From NCBI RefSeq assembly GCF_019799925.1, contig NZ_JABGCG010000001.1, forward strand, positions 62,001 to 126,000: DNA of 64,000 nt, given 5' to 3'. Below, piece by piece: positions 41,145 through 49,227 of this stretch; positions within the stretch are counted from its first letter, which is position 1, and the number at the start of each line of letters is the position of its first letter. The position numbers were made by a program, and so were the translations under genes. The notes below the pieces were generated by a model. That model ran no database searches. It saw nothing but the letters and a program-made list of their open reading frames with translations, and was not told the origin of the DNA. The stretch is from Blastococcus sp. CPCC 205250. Its GTDB lineage: Bacteria; Actinomycetota; Actinomycetes; Mycobacteriales; Geodermatophilaceae.

Positions 41145-42062
41145 GTGCAGGAAGGCCGGCTCGGGGTGCTGTGCGGCCTCGGGGCTTACCTCCTCTGGGG
41201 CGTCTTCCCGCTCTACTTCCGCCAGCTCGAACCGGCCGGCGGCCTGGAGATCGTCGCCCACCGGGTGCTCTGGTCGGTCGTCTTCGTCGCGTTGCTGCTG
41301 ACCGTCATCCGCCGCTGGCGACTGGTGCCGCCGGTGGTGGTCGACCGCCGGACGATGCTGGTCCTGTCCGCGGCCGCCGTCCTGATCGCGGTCAACTGGC
41401 TGGTCTACGTGGTGGCCGTCAACTCCGGGCACGTCGTCGAGGCCTCACTCGGCTACTTCATCAACCCGCTGGTGAGCGTGCTGCTGGGCATCGTCTTCTT
41501 CGCCGAGCGGCTGCGGCCGATGCAGTGGACGGCGGTCGGCATCGCCACCGTCGCGGTCGTCGTGCTGACCGTCGACAACGGCCGGCCACCGTGGATCGCG
41601 CTCGCGCTGGCGGGCAGCTTCGGTCTCTACGGCCTGATGAAGAAGCTCGTCCGGGTCGAGGCGGCACCGGGGCTGTTCGTCGAGACCGTGGTCCTGCTGG
41701 TGCCCGCCGCGGTGTTCCTCGTGTTCCTGCACGGCCGGGGCGAGGGGACGGCGAGCAGCGAGGGGACCGGCCACCTGCTGCTGCTCATGAGCACCGGGAT
41801 CGCGACCGCGATCCCGCTGCTGCTCTTCGCCGCCGCCAGCCGCCGGGTGCCGTTGTCCACGATGGGCCTGCTGCAGTACGTGACCCCGCTGCTGCAGCTC
41901 GCCGTCGGCGTCTTCGTCTTCTCCGAGCCGATGCCCCCGGCGCGCCTGGCCGGCTTCGTCATCGTCTGGGTGGCCCTGGCGGTCTTCAGTCTCGACAGCC
42001 TCCGCAACGCCCGGGCCGGGGCCCGCCGCCGCGCCGCGGACACGGTGACCGCACCGGTCTGA
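41145..42062 (+). CDS. rarD: RarD/EamA-family transporter
   Basis: Inner-membrane protein of 305 aa with ten predicted helices in two EamA repeats. The RarD-specific start GAYLLWGVFPLYF is present, as are HRVLWS, SGHVVEASLGYFINPL and TVPL-like PLSTMGLLQYVTPLLQ. The DMT superfamily exports or imports small metabolites; RarD was named from a chloramphenicol-sensitivity gene but its substrate is not settled. GTG 41145 start. Confidence 0.93.
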   Translation: MQEGRLGVLCGLGAYLLWGVFPLYFRQLEPAGGLEIVAHRVLWSVVFVALLLTVIRRWRLVPPVVVDRRTMLVLSAAAVLIAVNWLVYVVAVNSGHVVEASLGYFINPLVSVLLGIVFFAERLRPMQWTAVGIATVAVVVLTVDNGRPPWIALALAGSFGLYGLMKKLVRVEAAPGLFVETVVLLVPAAVFLVFLHGRGEGTASSEGTGHLLLLMSTGIATAIPLLLFAAASRRVPLSTMGLLQYVTPLLQLAVGVFVFSEPMPPARLAGFVIVWVALAVFSLDSLRNARAGARRRAADTVTAPV

Positions 42063-42144
42063 GAGACCTCGAGAACGTCGGTACCCCGGACTACCGTCGC
42101 TGGTGTCGCGCCACTTCCCGGCGCGCAGGACCGAAGGACGTCCG

Positions 42145-42513
42145 ATGCACCCCGAACCAGCCTCCGCGGTCTCCCCGCCGGGGGGCGAGGTCACCCCCGT
42201 CGAGGCCGGCGTCGCCGCCCCCGACGGCGAGGTGGCCGCCCGGCCGGCCGGCTCCGAGCTCACCCGGCGCGAGCACGAGATGCTCGCCTTCGAGCGGCAG
42301 TGGTGGCGCCACGCCGGTGCGAAGGAGACGGCCATCCGGGAGCGCTTCGGCCTGGCCCCGACCCGGTACTACCAGGCACTGAACGCCCTGGTCGACCGGC
42401 CTGCGGCGCTCGCCGCCGACCCCCTGCTCGTCCGGCGGCTGCGGCGGCTGCGCGCCGCGCGCGGGCAGCGTCGTTCGTCGCACCTGCTGGGAAATGACAA
42501 CCGTGTTGTCTAG
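42145..42513 (+). CDS. DUF3263 family protein
   Basis: Protein of 122 aa. An acidic disordered N-terminus (1-38) precedes the compact DUF3263 helical domain: LTRREHEMLAFERQWW, KETAIRERFGL, PTRYYQALNAL. The layout resembles a helix-turn-helix, so DNA binding is possible but unproven. The gene lies 11 bp before the LytR_C gene, which is its usual actinobacterial neighbour. Confidence 0.9.
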   Translation: MHPEPASAVSPPGGEVTPVEAGVAAPDGEVAARPAGSELTRREHEMLAFERQWWRHAGAKETAIRERFGLAPTRYYQALNALVDRPAALAADPLLVRRLRRLRAARGQRRSSHLLGNDNRVV

Positions 42514-42524
42514 ATTCGTACACC

Positions 42525-44249
42525 GTGGGGAGGCATGCCGCGCCAGGCGGTGACGCAGGGGACCGGGGGAACCCGTCGGTCCCGTTGAACCGGCGGCGTA
42601 CCGACGCCGCGGCGCCGCCCCCGGCCGCGCTGCCGGAGGACCCGGGCGACCACCCCACGGCGCCGAGCCGCAGCCGGGCCGACCGCCGCCGCGACGGGCT
42701 GCTCGAGGCCGGGGTCGACCCCGGCCGCCGCCCGCCCCGTCCGGGCCGCGCGCCCGCATCGGAGCCCGGACCTGCCACCCCGCGCGGGACCGGCCGCCCC
42801 GCCCCGCCGGAGTCCGGTCGCCCCACCCCGATCGAGTCCGGCCGCCCGCCCGGTGCCGCCCCCGTCCGGCCCGCGGCCGCCCGCTCCTCCGGCCCGGCCC
42901 GCCCGGTTGCCGCCGGCGCGCCCGTCGTCCCCGCGGCGGTCCCGGGCCGCTCCCGCCCGGCGGCCCCCGCGCCGTCCCGGTCCCGCCCGCCCGCCGCCGT
43001 GGCGGCCGCCGGCGCACGAGGGGCCTCGGCTGCGGCGTCACCCGCCGCCGTCGCCGGCCCGCGGACCACCGTGGCGCCCTTCCAGGCGGTGCCCGCGCCG
43101 TCGCCCACCGAGCACCCCTCGGCCCCGCTGCCCGACGTCTCCTCGCCCGGCTGGGACCACGCGTGGCTGGACGAGGCGCCGGCCGTCCCGCCGACCGTCG
43201 TCCCGCAGGCCCCCCCGCGCCCGGCCGAGCCAGCCCTGCCGGCGGTGACCCCGGCACCGGCCGCGCCGAACGGCAACCCCGCCTACCGCGACTGGACCCG
43301 CCCCTCCGGCTCCGGCTCCGGCGCGCCGCCGGCCACGACCGCCATCCCCGACCGCGAGGTCTCCCGGGGCCGCGCGCAGGAGACGGTGGTGCCCGCCACC
43401 GTCGCGCCGGGCACCGAGGCCTACGACGCGCGGTTCGGCGAGGCGGGGCCGGAGGCCGCCGAGGACGCCGAGCCGGGTCCGGGCGAGGCCGGTCCCCGCG
43501 AGCCGGGTCCCCGCGAGCCCGGTCCGAGCGGGGCCGGTCGCCGCGAGCGGGACTCCGGCGGGCGGCCCGCCGCCGACCCGGCCAGCGGCTCGCAGACCGG
43601 CGTGGTCGGTGGCCGCGCGGCGCTGCGTGCCGGACGTCAGGCCGCCGAGGAGGAGCGCCGCCGGACCGCCCGGCGCACCGGCGTCAAGCACGTGCGGGCC
43701 CCCGTCCCCGGCATGGAGGACGACGAGCCCCGCCCGGCCCGCCGGCGCGGGGTGGCCACCCTGGTCGCGGTCGTGGTCGTCGCGCTGCTCGTGCTGGGCG
43801 TGTACTCCTTCGCCTCCCCGGAGACCGGGGAGGCCTCCGACGGCCGGGACGCGCCCGCGCCCACGGCGTCCGCGCCCGTGGTCACCAGCGGAGCGCTCCC
43901 CCCGCTGAGCGTCCCGCCGCTCGCGCCGGTCGAGCAGGCCCCGTCCACGCCGGTGCGCGTGCCGGTCACGGTGCTCAACGCGACCGGCGTCACCGGGCTG
44001 GCCGGCTCGATCGCCGACGTCCTCGCCGCCGACGGCTGGGAGACGGCCGGCACCGACTCCTACGACGGCGACGACGTCGCGGCGACCACCGTCTACTTCA
44101 CCGAGGGCGACGAGACCGGGCAGCAGTCCGCCCTGCAGCTGGTCGAGGCCCACCCGGAGGTCCGCGGTCCGGCGGTCCGCTTCTTCCAGGTGGACGAGGC
44201 CGCGGCCGGCGGGCTGGTCGTGGTGGCCGCCGGAGACTGGCAGCCCTGA
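42525..44249 (+). CDS. LytR_C (LCP-associated) domain membrane protein with long Pro/Ala-rich cytoplasmic region
   Basis: Protein of 574 aa. Residues 1-400 are low-complexity, rich in Pro, Ala, Arg and Gly, with little secondary structure. One membrane helix follows (about 407-427), then an extracytoplasmic LytR_C domain (about 480-572: RVPVTVLNATGVTGLA, TVYFTEGDE, ALQLVEAHPEV). LytR_C domains accompany wall-polymer ligases. The cytoplasmic region is far longer than the membrane protein needs; it may be a disordered interaction platform. GTG 42525 start. Confidence 0.85.
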   Translation: MGRHAAPGGDAGDRGNPSVPLNRRRTDAAAPPPAALPEDPGDHPTAPSRSRADRRRDGLLEAGVDPGRRPPRPGRAPASEPGPATPRGTGRPAPPESGRPTPIESGRPPGAAPVRPAAARSSGPARPVAAGAPVVPAAVPGRSRPAAPAPSRSRPPAAVAAAGARGASAAASPAAVAGPRTTVAPFQAVPAPSPTEHPSAPLPDVSSPGWDHAWLDEAPAVPPTVVPQAPPRPAEPALPAVTPAPAAPNGNPAYRDWTRPSGSGSGAPPATTAIPDREVSRGRAQETVVPATVAPGTEAYDARFGEAGPEAAEDAEPGPGEAGPREPGPREPGPSGAGRRERDSGGRPAADPASGSQTGVVGGRAALRAGRQAAEEERRRTARRTGVKHVRAPVPGMEDDEPRPARRRGVATLVAVVVVALLVLGVYSFASPETGEASDGRDAPAPTASAPVVTSGALPPLSVPPLAPVEQAPSTPVRVPVTVLNATGVTGLAGSIADVLAADGWETAGTDSYDGDDVAATTVYFTEGDETGQQSALQLVEAHPEVRGPAVRFFQVDEAAAGGLVVVAAGDWQP

Positions 44250-44284
44250 CGCATCCGTCCGGGCGTCATCTCCGGAACACCATC

Positions 44285-47218
44285 GTGTCGCCGTCCGTTG
44301 GCCGTCGCGTGCGCCCTCCCCGCGGGCCCGTGCGTCGCCGCCCGCGGCCCGGCGCCCGGTCCCCGCTCGCCCTCCTGCTGACGCTCCTGCTCTCGGGCGC
44401 GCTGCTCGTCGTCCTCCCCGTGGCGCCCGCAGCGGCGGCCGACGACGACGTGACCACCGAGGACGCGATGGTGCCCTCGGGCTCCGGCCCGGACGCCGTC
44501 GAGCTGGACACCACGCTCTACCTGCCCGGGTCGGCCGGCTCCGACGACCCGGCTCCCGCGGTCGTCCTCGCCCACGGCTTCGGCGGCAGCAAGGAGTCGG
44601 TGGCCGACGACGCCCGCGACCTCGCCGGGCGCGGCTTCGTCGTCCTCACCTTCTCGGCCCGCGGGTTCGGCGCCAGCACCGGCCAGATCGGCCTGGACGA
44701 CCCGCGCTACGAGGTCGCCGACCTGTCCACGCTGCTCGACCGGCTCGCCGACCGCGACGACGTCCTGCTCGACGGGCCGGGCGACCCCCGGGTGGGCGTC
44801 GCCGGGGCCTCCTACGGGGGCGCGCTGTCGCTGCTGGGCGCCGCCTACGACGACCGCGTCGACGCCATCGCCCCGCAGATCACCTGGAACTCGCTGTCGG
44901 CGGCCCTCTTCCCCAACGCCACCGGGACGGTCGACGGCGCCGGCACCGTCGCAGCCACCCCGCAGGGCGACGGCGGGGTCTACAAGCGCCTGTGGGCGGG
45001 GCTGTTCTTCGGCGTGGGCTCCGTGCCGACCCCCGGCGCGCTGCTCGACGTCCTCGGCGGCGGCGGTGCGCCGGAGGAGATCGACGCGGCCGACCTGCCC
45101 GACATCGACCTCTCGACGCTGGACCCCGCGGCGGTCGAGCAGGCGCTCACCTGCGGCCGGTTCCGGACCGAGATCTGCGAGGCGTACCAGGACGCTGCGG
45201 CGACCGGCACCCTCACTCCGGAGATCGCCGAGGTCCTCGACCGCAGCAGCCCCGCCGGCGTGCTGGACCGCATCTCCGCGCCCACGCTGCTGGTCCAGGG
45301 CACCCAGGACTCGCTGTTCGGGCTCGGCCAGGCCGACGCCAACGCCCGCGGGATCGCCGCGAACGGCACCCCGGTGCGGGTGGTCTGGTACGACGGCGGG
45401 CACGACAACGGCGCCTCCGCGCGCGTCAGCAGCTCGCTGCGCGACGAGGTCGCCGAGTGGTTCTCCTGGTACCTGCGCGACGAGGGCGACCCCGACCGCG
45501 GCAGCGACCCCGGCACCGGTTTCGAGTTCCCCGCGCCCACCGGCATCGCCACCACCGGGCTCACCGTCCAGGGCGGCAGCGCGGCGCGGACCGTCGTCGC
45601 CGACGCCTACCCGGGACTGGGCGACGCGGGCGGGGCCGAGCGGCGCACCGTCCCCCTGTCCGGTCCGACGCAGCCGGTCGTCACCCCGGCCGGCGGTACC
45701 CCGGCGGCGCTGACGACCGTGCCGGGGCTGGGCGCGATCAGCGCGGCGCTGGGCGGGGCGACGGTGGAGATCCCCGGCCAGTTCGCCGCCTTCGAGAGCC
45801 GGCCGCTGTCCGGCGCCGTCGAGATCGCGGGCGCGCCGACGATCGACCTCGCCGTCTCCTCACCGACCGGCACCGCGGTGCTGTTCGCCAAGCTCTACGA
45901 CGTCTCGCAGGACGGCGCGACCACGCTGCCCGCCGGGCTGGTCTCGCCGCTGCAGCTGACCGGGATCTCCACCGATCCCGCCGCGCCCACCGAGGTCGCC
46001 GTCACGCTGCCGGGGATCGTGCACCGGTTCGAGGCCGGCCACGCGATGCGCGTCGTCGTCTCCTCCACCGACCAGGCCTTCGCCCTGCCGGCCGAGGCCG
46101 CCGTCTACTCGGTCGCCCTAGCCGACGGCGACGGCGCCACCCTCGCCGTGCCCGAGGTCGACGGCACCCCGGTCGGCGACTCCGGCAGCACCCGCTGGTG
46201 GGTGCTGCTCGGCGTCCTCGTGGGGCTGGCCCTGCTCGGCTGGCTGGCCGCCGTGCTCTGGGGCCGCCGGCAGCGGCGCCGGGTGTCGGAGGTCGAGCCC
46301 GACGGCGAGGACGTGCCGCTGCGGTTCGAGGGTGTCACCAAGGCCTACAAGGACGGCTTCGTCGCCGTCCGGGACCTGTCCTTCGAGGTCCGCCGCGGCC
46401 AGGTGCTCGGCCTGCTGGGCCCCAACGGCGCCGGGAAGACGACGTCGCTGCGCATGCTCATGGGGCTCATCCGGCCCACCGAGGGACGGATCAGCGTCTT
46501 CGGCCACGCGGCCGGCCCCGGCCAGCCCGTCCTGTCCCGCCTCGGCTCGTTCGTGGAGGGCACCGGCCTGATGCCGCACCTGTCCGGCCGGGACAACCTG
46601 CGGCTGTACTGGGCGGCCACCGGGCGGCCCGAGGCCGACGCGCACATGGACGAGGCGATCGAGGTCGCCGGCCTCGGCGCGGCGATCGACCGGCCGGTGC
46701 GCCGCTACAGCCAGGGCATGCGCCAGCGGGTCGCGATCGCGCAGGCGATGCTCGGCCTGCCCGACCTGCTGGTGCTCGACGAGCCGACCAACGGGCTCGA
46801 CCCGCCGCAGATCCACGCGATGCGCGAGGTGCTGCGCTCGTACGCGGCGACCGGGCGCACGGTCATCGTCTCCAGCCACCTGCTGAGCGAGATCGAGCAG
46901 ACCTGCAGCCACGTCGTCGTCATGGCCAAGGGGCAGAAGATCGCGCAGGGCACCGTCGAGGAGATCGTCGGCACCGGCGGCCAGGTGCTGGTCGGCCTCG
47001 CCGACGCCGCCGACGAGCCGCGGGCGGTCGCCGTCCTGGAGGCGCTGCCCGGGGTCACCACCGAGCGCACCGACGACGGGCTGGTCGCCGACCTCGGCGA
47101 CGGGACCACCCGCGCGGCGGCGCTGCAGGCACTGGTGGCCGCGGACGTCGCGGTCGACCAGTTCACGCCGCGACGTCGGCTCGAGGACGCCTTCCTGGCG
47201 CTGGTGGGGGAATCGTGA
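44285..47218 (+). CDS. fusion protein: exported X-Pro-peptidase-like alpha/beta hydrolase, membrane helix, cytoplasmic ABC ATPase
   Basis: Single uninterrupted reading frame of 977 aa. Residues about 27-50 form a signal or membrane helix. Residues 85-400 are an alpha/beta hydrolase of CocE/S15 type: VVLAHGFGGSKES, nucleophile Ser176 in GVAGASYGGA, probable Asp342 (GTQDS) and His373 (GGHDNG). Residues about 410-625 are a beta-rich domain like the S15 C-terminal sandwich. A helix at 637-659 is followed by RRQRRR, placing the next part inside. Residues 677-977 are a full ABC ATPase with Walker A GPNGAGKTT, signature YSQGMRQR, Walker B LLVLDEPTNGLD and switch His in SSHLL. The gene overlaps its permease by four bases. 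The start could be a later GTG without changing the domains. Confidence 0.9.
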   Translation: MSPSVGRRVRPPRGPVRRRPRPGARSPLALLLTLLLSGALLVVLPVAPAAAADDDVTTEDAMVPSGSGPDAVELDTTLYLPGSAGSDDPAPAVVLAHGFGGSKESVADDARDLAGRGFVVLTFSARGFGASTGQIGLDDPRYEVADLSTLLDRLADRDDVLLDGPGDPRVGVAGASYGGALSLLGAAYDDRVDAIAPQITWNSLSAALFPNATGTVDGAGTVAATPQGDGGVYKRLWAGLFFGVGSVPTPGALLDVLGGGGAPEEIDAADLPDIDLSTLDPAAVEQALTCGRFRTEICEAYQDAAATGTLTPEIAEVLDRSSPAGVLDRISAPTLLVQGTQDSLFGLGQADANARGIAANGTPVRVVWYDGGHDNGASARVSSSLRDEVAEWFSWYLRDEGDPDRGSDPGTGFEFPAPTGIATTGLTVQGGSAARTVVADAYPGLGDAGGAERRTVPLSGPTQPVVTPAGGTPAALTTVPGLGAISAALGGATVEIPGQFAAFESRPLSGAVEIAGAPTIDLAVSSPTGTAVLFAKLYDVSQDGATTLPAGLVSPLQLTGISTDPAAPTEVAVTLPGIVHRFEAGHAMRVVVSSTDQAFALPAEAAVYSVALADGDGATLAVPEVDGTPVGDSGSTRWWVLLGVLVGLALLGWLAAVLWGRRQRRRVSEVEPDGEDVPLRFEGVTKAYKDGFVAVRDLSFEVRRGQVLGLLGPNGAGKTTSLRMLMGLIRPTEGRISVFGHAAGPGQPVLSRLGSFVEGTGLMPHLSGRDNLRLYWAATGRPEADAHMDEAIEVAGLGAAIDRPVRRYSQGMRQRVAIAQAMLGLPDLLVLDEPTNGLDPPQIHAMREVLRSYAATGRTVIVSSHLLSEIEQTCSHVVVMAKGQKIAQGTVEEIVGTGGQVLVGLADAADEPRAVAVLEALPGVTTERTDDGLVADLGDGTTRAAALQALVAADVAVDQFTPRRRLEDAFLALVGES

Positions 47219-48177
47219 GGACGACGGGCGCGGGAGCACCGCAGGGAGCGCCAGTGACGGGGGAGGGGACCGGGGCCGGAGTCGAACCGGGGCGGAGCAC
47301 CACCGCGGTCGACCCGGGACACGTGCAGCCGACCGGCGCGGTGGCCGGGTACCGCCCGGAGCGCACGCTGCGGCTGCCGGTGGAGCTGCGCCGTCAGTTC
47401 AAGCGCCGCCGCACCCTCGGCGTGCTCGTGCTGATGGTCGCGCTGCCGCTGATCCTCATCGCCGCGCTGCAGTTCGGCGCGAGCGAGGACGCCCAGGAGA
47501 ACAGCCGGCTGAACCTGGTCGACGTCGCCACCTCCAGCGGGCTGAACTTCACCCTCTTCGTCCTCTTCGCGACGACGGGCTTCTTCCTGGTCGTCGTCTA
47601 CGCGCTGTTCTTCGGCGACACCGTGGCCGCCGAGGCCCAGTGGGGGTCGCTGCGCTACACGCTGGCCACGCCGGTGCCCCGGTCGCGGCTGCTGCGGCAG
47701 AAGTTCGCCGCGGCGCTGCTGCTGTCGGTCGGGGCCCTGGTGGTGCTGACCGTGGTGGCCGTGGTCGCCGGCGGCCTGGTGTTCGGCTTCGACGCGATCG
47801 AGACCCCGCTCGGGGTGACGCTGAGCCAGGGCGAGGGGATGCTGCGGCTGGCCGGGATGGTCGGCTACCTCGCCGTCCACCTGCTCGTCGTGGGCGCACT
47901 GGCGTTCTGGCTCTCCACCGTCACCGACGCTCCGCTGGCGGCCGTCGGCGGAGCGGTGTTCACGATGTTCGTGTTCGCGATCCTCGACCAGGTCGAGCAG
48001 CTGGGGTCCATCCGCGACTGGTTCCCCACCGCGGAGGAGTTCGCCTGGACCGACCTGCTGCAGACGCCGGTCGACTCCGGGGACCTGTTCCGGGGCGTCA
48101 TCCAGTCGCTGGTCTACGCGGCGGTCTTCACGGCGCTGGCGTTCCGCCACTTCGCGCGCCGCGACGTCACCTCGTAG
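47215..48177 (+). CDS. ABC-2 type transporter permease partner of the hydrolase-ABC fusion
   Basis: Protein of 320 aa. A low-complexity cytoplasmic N-terminus (about 1-55) precedes the ABC-2 domain with six helices, including the GDTVAAEAQWGSLRYTLATP loop typical of NatB/DrrB-type exporters. GTG 47215 overlaps the TGA of the fusion gene, with GGGGGA upstream. It should form the membrane channel for the fused ATPase; whether it exports a substrate or powers the attached hydrolase is unknown. Its 3' end overlaps the convergent HAD gene by 11 bp. Confidence 0.92.
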   Translation: MRTTGAGAPQGAPVTGEGTGAGVEPGRSTTAVDPGHVQPTGAVAGYRPERTLRLPVELRRQFKRRRTLGVLVLMVALPLILIAALQFGASEDAQENSRLNLVDVATSSGLNFTLFVLFATTGFFLVVVYALFFGDTVAAEAQWGSLRYTLATPVPRSRLLRQKFAAALLLSVGALVVLTVVAVVAGGLVFGFDAIETPLGVTLSQGEGMLRLAGMVGYLAVHLLVVGALAFWLSTVTDAPLAAVGGAVFTMFVFAILDQVEQLGSIRDWFPTAEEFAWTDLLQTPVDSGDLFRGVIQSLVYAAVFTALAFRHFARRDVTS

Positions 48178-49027
48178 TCGCCCGGCCCTCGGGGCCCTCC
48201 AGGGGTCGCAGCGAGGCGCGGACGGCCTGCGCCCAGCCCTCGCCCATGGGGGCGTCGGTCACCGAGGCGTTGGGGACGGCGGACAGCCGCTGCGTCATCC
48301 CGTCGACGGCGGCCCCGTTCGCGGTGATCCACAACCGGCCGACGGCGTGCGCCATGTCCAGGTCGCTCACGCTGTCGCCGATCGCCACCGCGTCGGCCGG
48401 GTCGATGCCGCGCCGCCGCAGGTCCCAGGCGATCGCCGCGCCCTTGGAGATGCCGCGCGGCATCAGGTGGTAGACGTGCGGCGGCGTGGGGTCGGCGGCC
48501 AGCGTCATGGAGGGCGTCGCCACGATGGCGCCGTTGTCGTTGAGCGTCAGCCACTCGTAGCCGCGCTCGGCCAGCTCGACCTCGACGGCGCGCGGGTCGA
48601 CCCGGCCGCGCAGCAGCGCGTCGGCCTCGTGGGTGGCGTGCCACGGGGCGTGCCACTCCAGCCGGCCCGCGTGCCGGGCCAGCAGCTCCTCGACGACGCC
48701 GGTCTCGGCGAACACGTCCATGGGGGTGCGGCCGGCGTAGCGCGCGGGCAGGTCGCCGGTGAGCAGGTGCCGCTCCCGGCCGCCCTTCCAGCTGACCACC
48801 GCCCCCAGCTCGGCGATGGCGCCGTCCGCGGCGAAGATGCGGCCGGCCTCGACCACCTGCTCCAGGGTCCGGCCGCTGACCAGCACGAGGGCGATCCCGG
48901 CGCGGTGCAGCTCGAGCAGCGCGGCCGCCGGGTCGGCGGTGAGGTCCCGGCCTGCGGTGTGCCAGAACGAGCCCCGCGGCCCCACCATCGTGCCGTCGAG
49001 GTCGGTGTAGACGATGCGCGTGGCCAC
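48167..49027 (-). CDS. HAD-superfamily hydrolase, Cof/SPP-like
   Basis: Protein of 286 aa. HAD motif I is TDLDGTMVG (nucleophile and acid Asp), motif II VSGRT, motif III Lys in SKGAAI and motif IV GDSVSDLDM. A large cap of type C2 lies between II and III (about 90-185). Members dephosphorylate sugar phosphates or phosphorylated cofactors; the substrate is not evident. GTG 49027 start. Divergent from the riboswitch-controlled gene. Confidence 0.9.
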   Translation of the reverse strand: MATRIVYTDLDGTMVGPRGSFWHTAGRDLTADPAAALLELHRAGIALVLVSGRTLEQVVEAGRIFAADGAIAELGAVVSWKGGRERHLLTGDLPARYAGRTPMDVFAETGVVEELLARHAGRLEWHAPWHATHEADALLRGRVDPRAVEVELAERGYEWLTLNDNGAIVATPSMTLAADPTPPHVYHLMPRGISKGAAIAWDLRRRGIDPADAVAIGDSVSDLDMAHAVGRLWITANGAAVDGMTQRLSAVPNASVTDAPMGEGWAQAVRASLRPLEGPEGRATTR

Positions 49028-49088
49028 GCACGCAGTCTGGTGGCGCCGGGTCGGCGGCCCCGACCCGGGTTAGGATCGCGGCGTTCCA

Positions 49089-49213
49089 CTCATCCAGAGG
49101 GGCAGAGGGACACGGCCCGATGAAGCCCCGGCAACCGCCGTCCGCGCACCCGCGCGGCGGAAGGTGCCAATTCCGTCCCGCGCGGCTCGACGGCCCGACG
49201 CGGGGAAGATGAG
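49089..49213 (+). ncRNA. SAM-I (S-box) riboswitch controlling the threonine-synthase-like gene
   Basis: The signature elements appear in order: P1 5' strand CTCATC (49089-49094), AGAGGGGCAGAGGGAC, GGCCCGATGAAGCCCCGGC with AACC, then GAAGGTGCCAATTCCG, and P1 3' strand GATGAG (49208-49213) after GGGGAA. This matches the S-adenosylmethionine S-box consensus closely. The P1 3' strand shares its last three bases with the Shine-Dalgarno GAGGAGG at 49211-49217, 10 nt before ATG 49228. So SAM binding should hide the ribosome site, giving translational OFF control. Confidence 0.93.
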
Positions 49214-49227
49214 GAGGTAGTCGTCGT

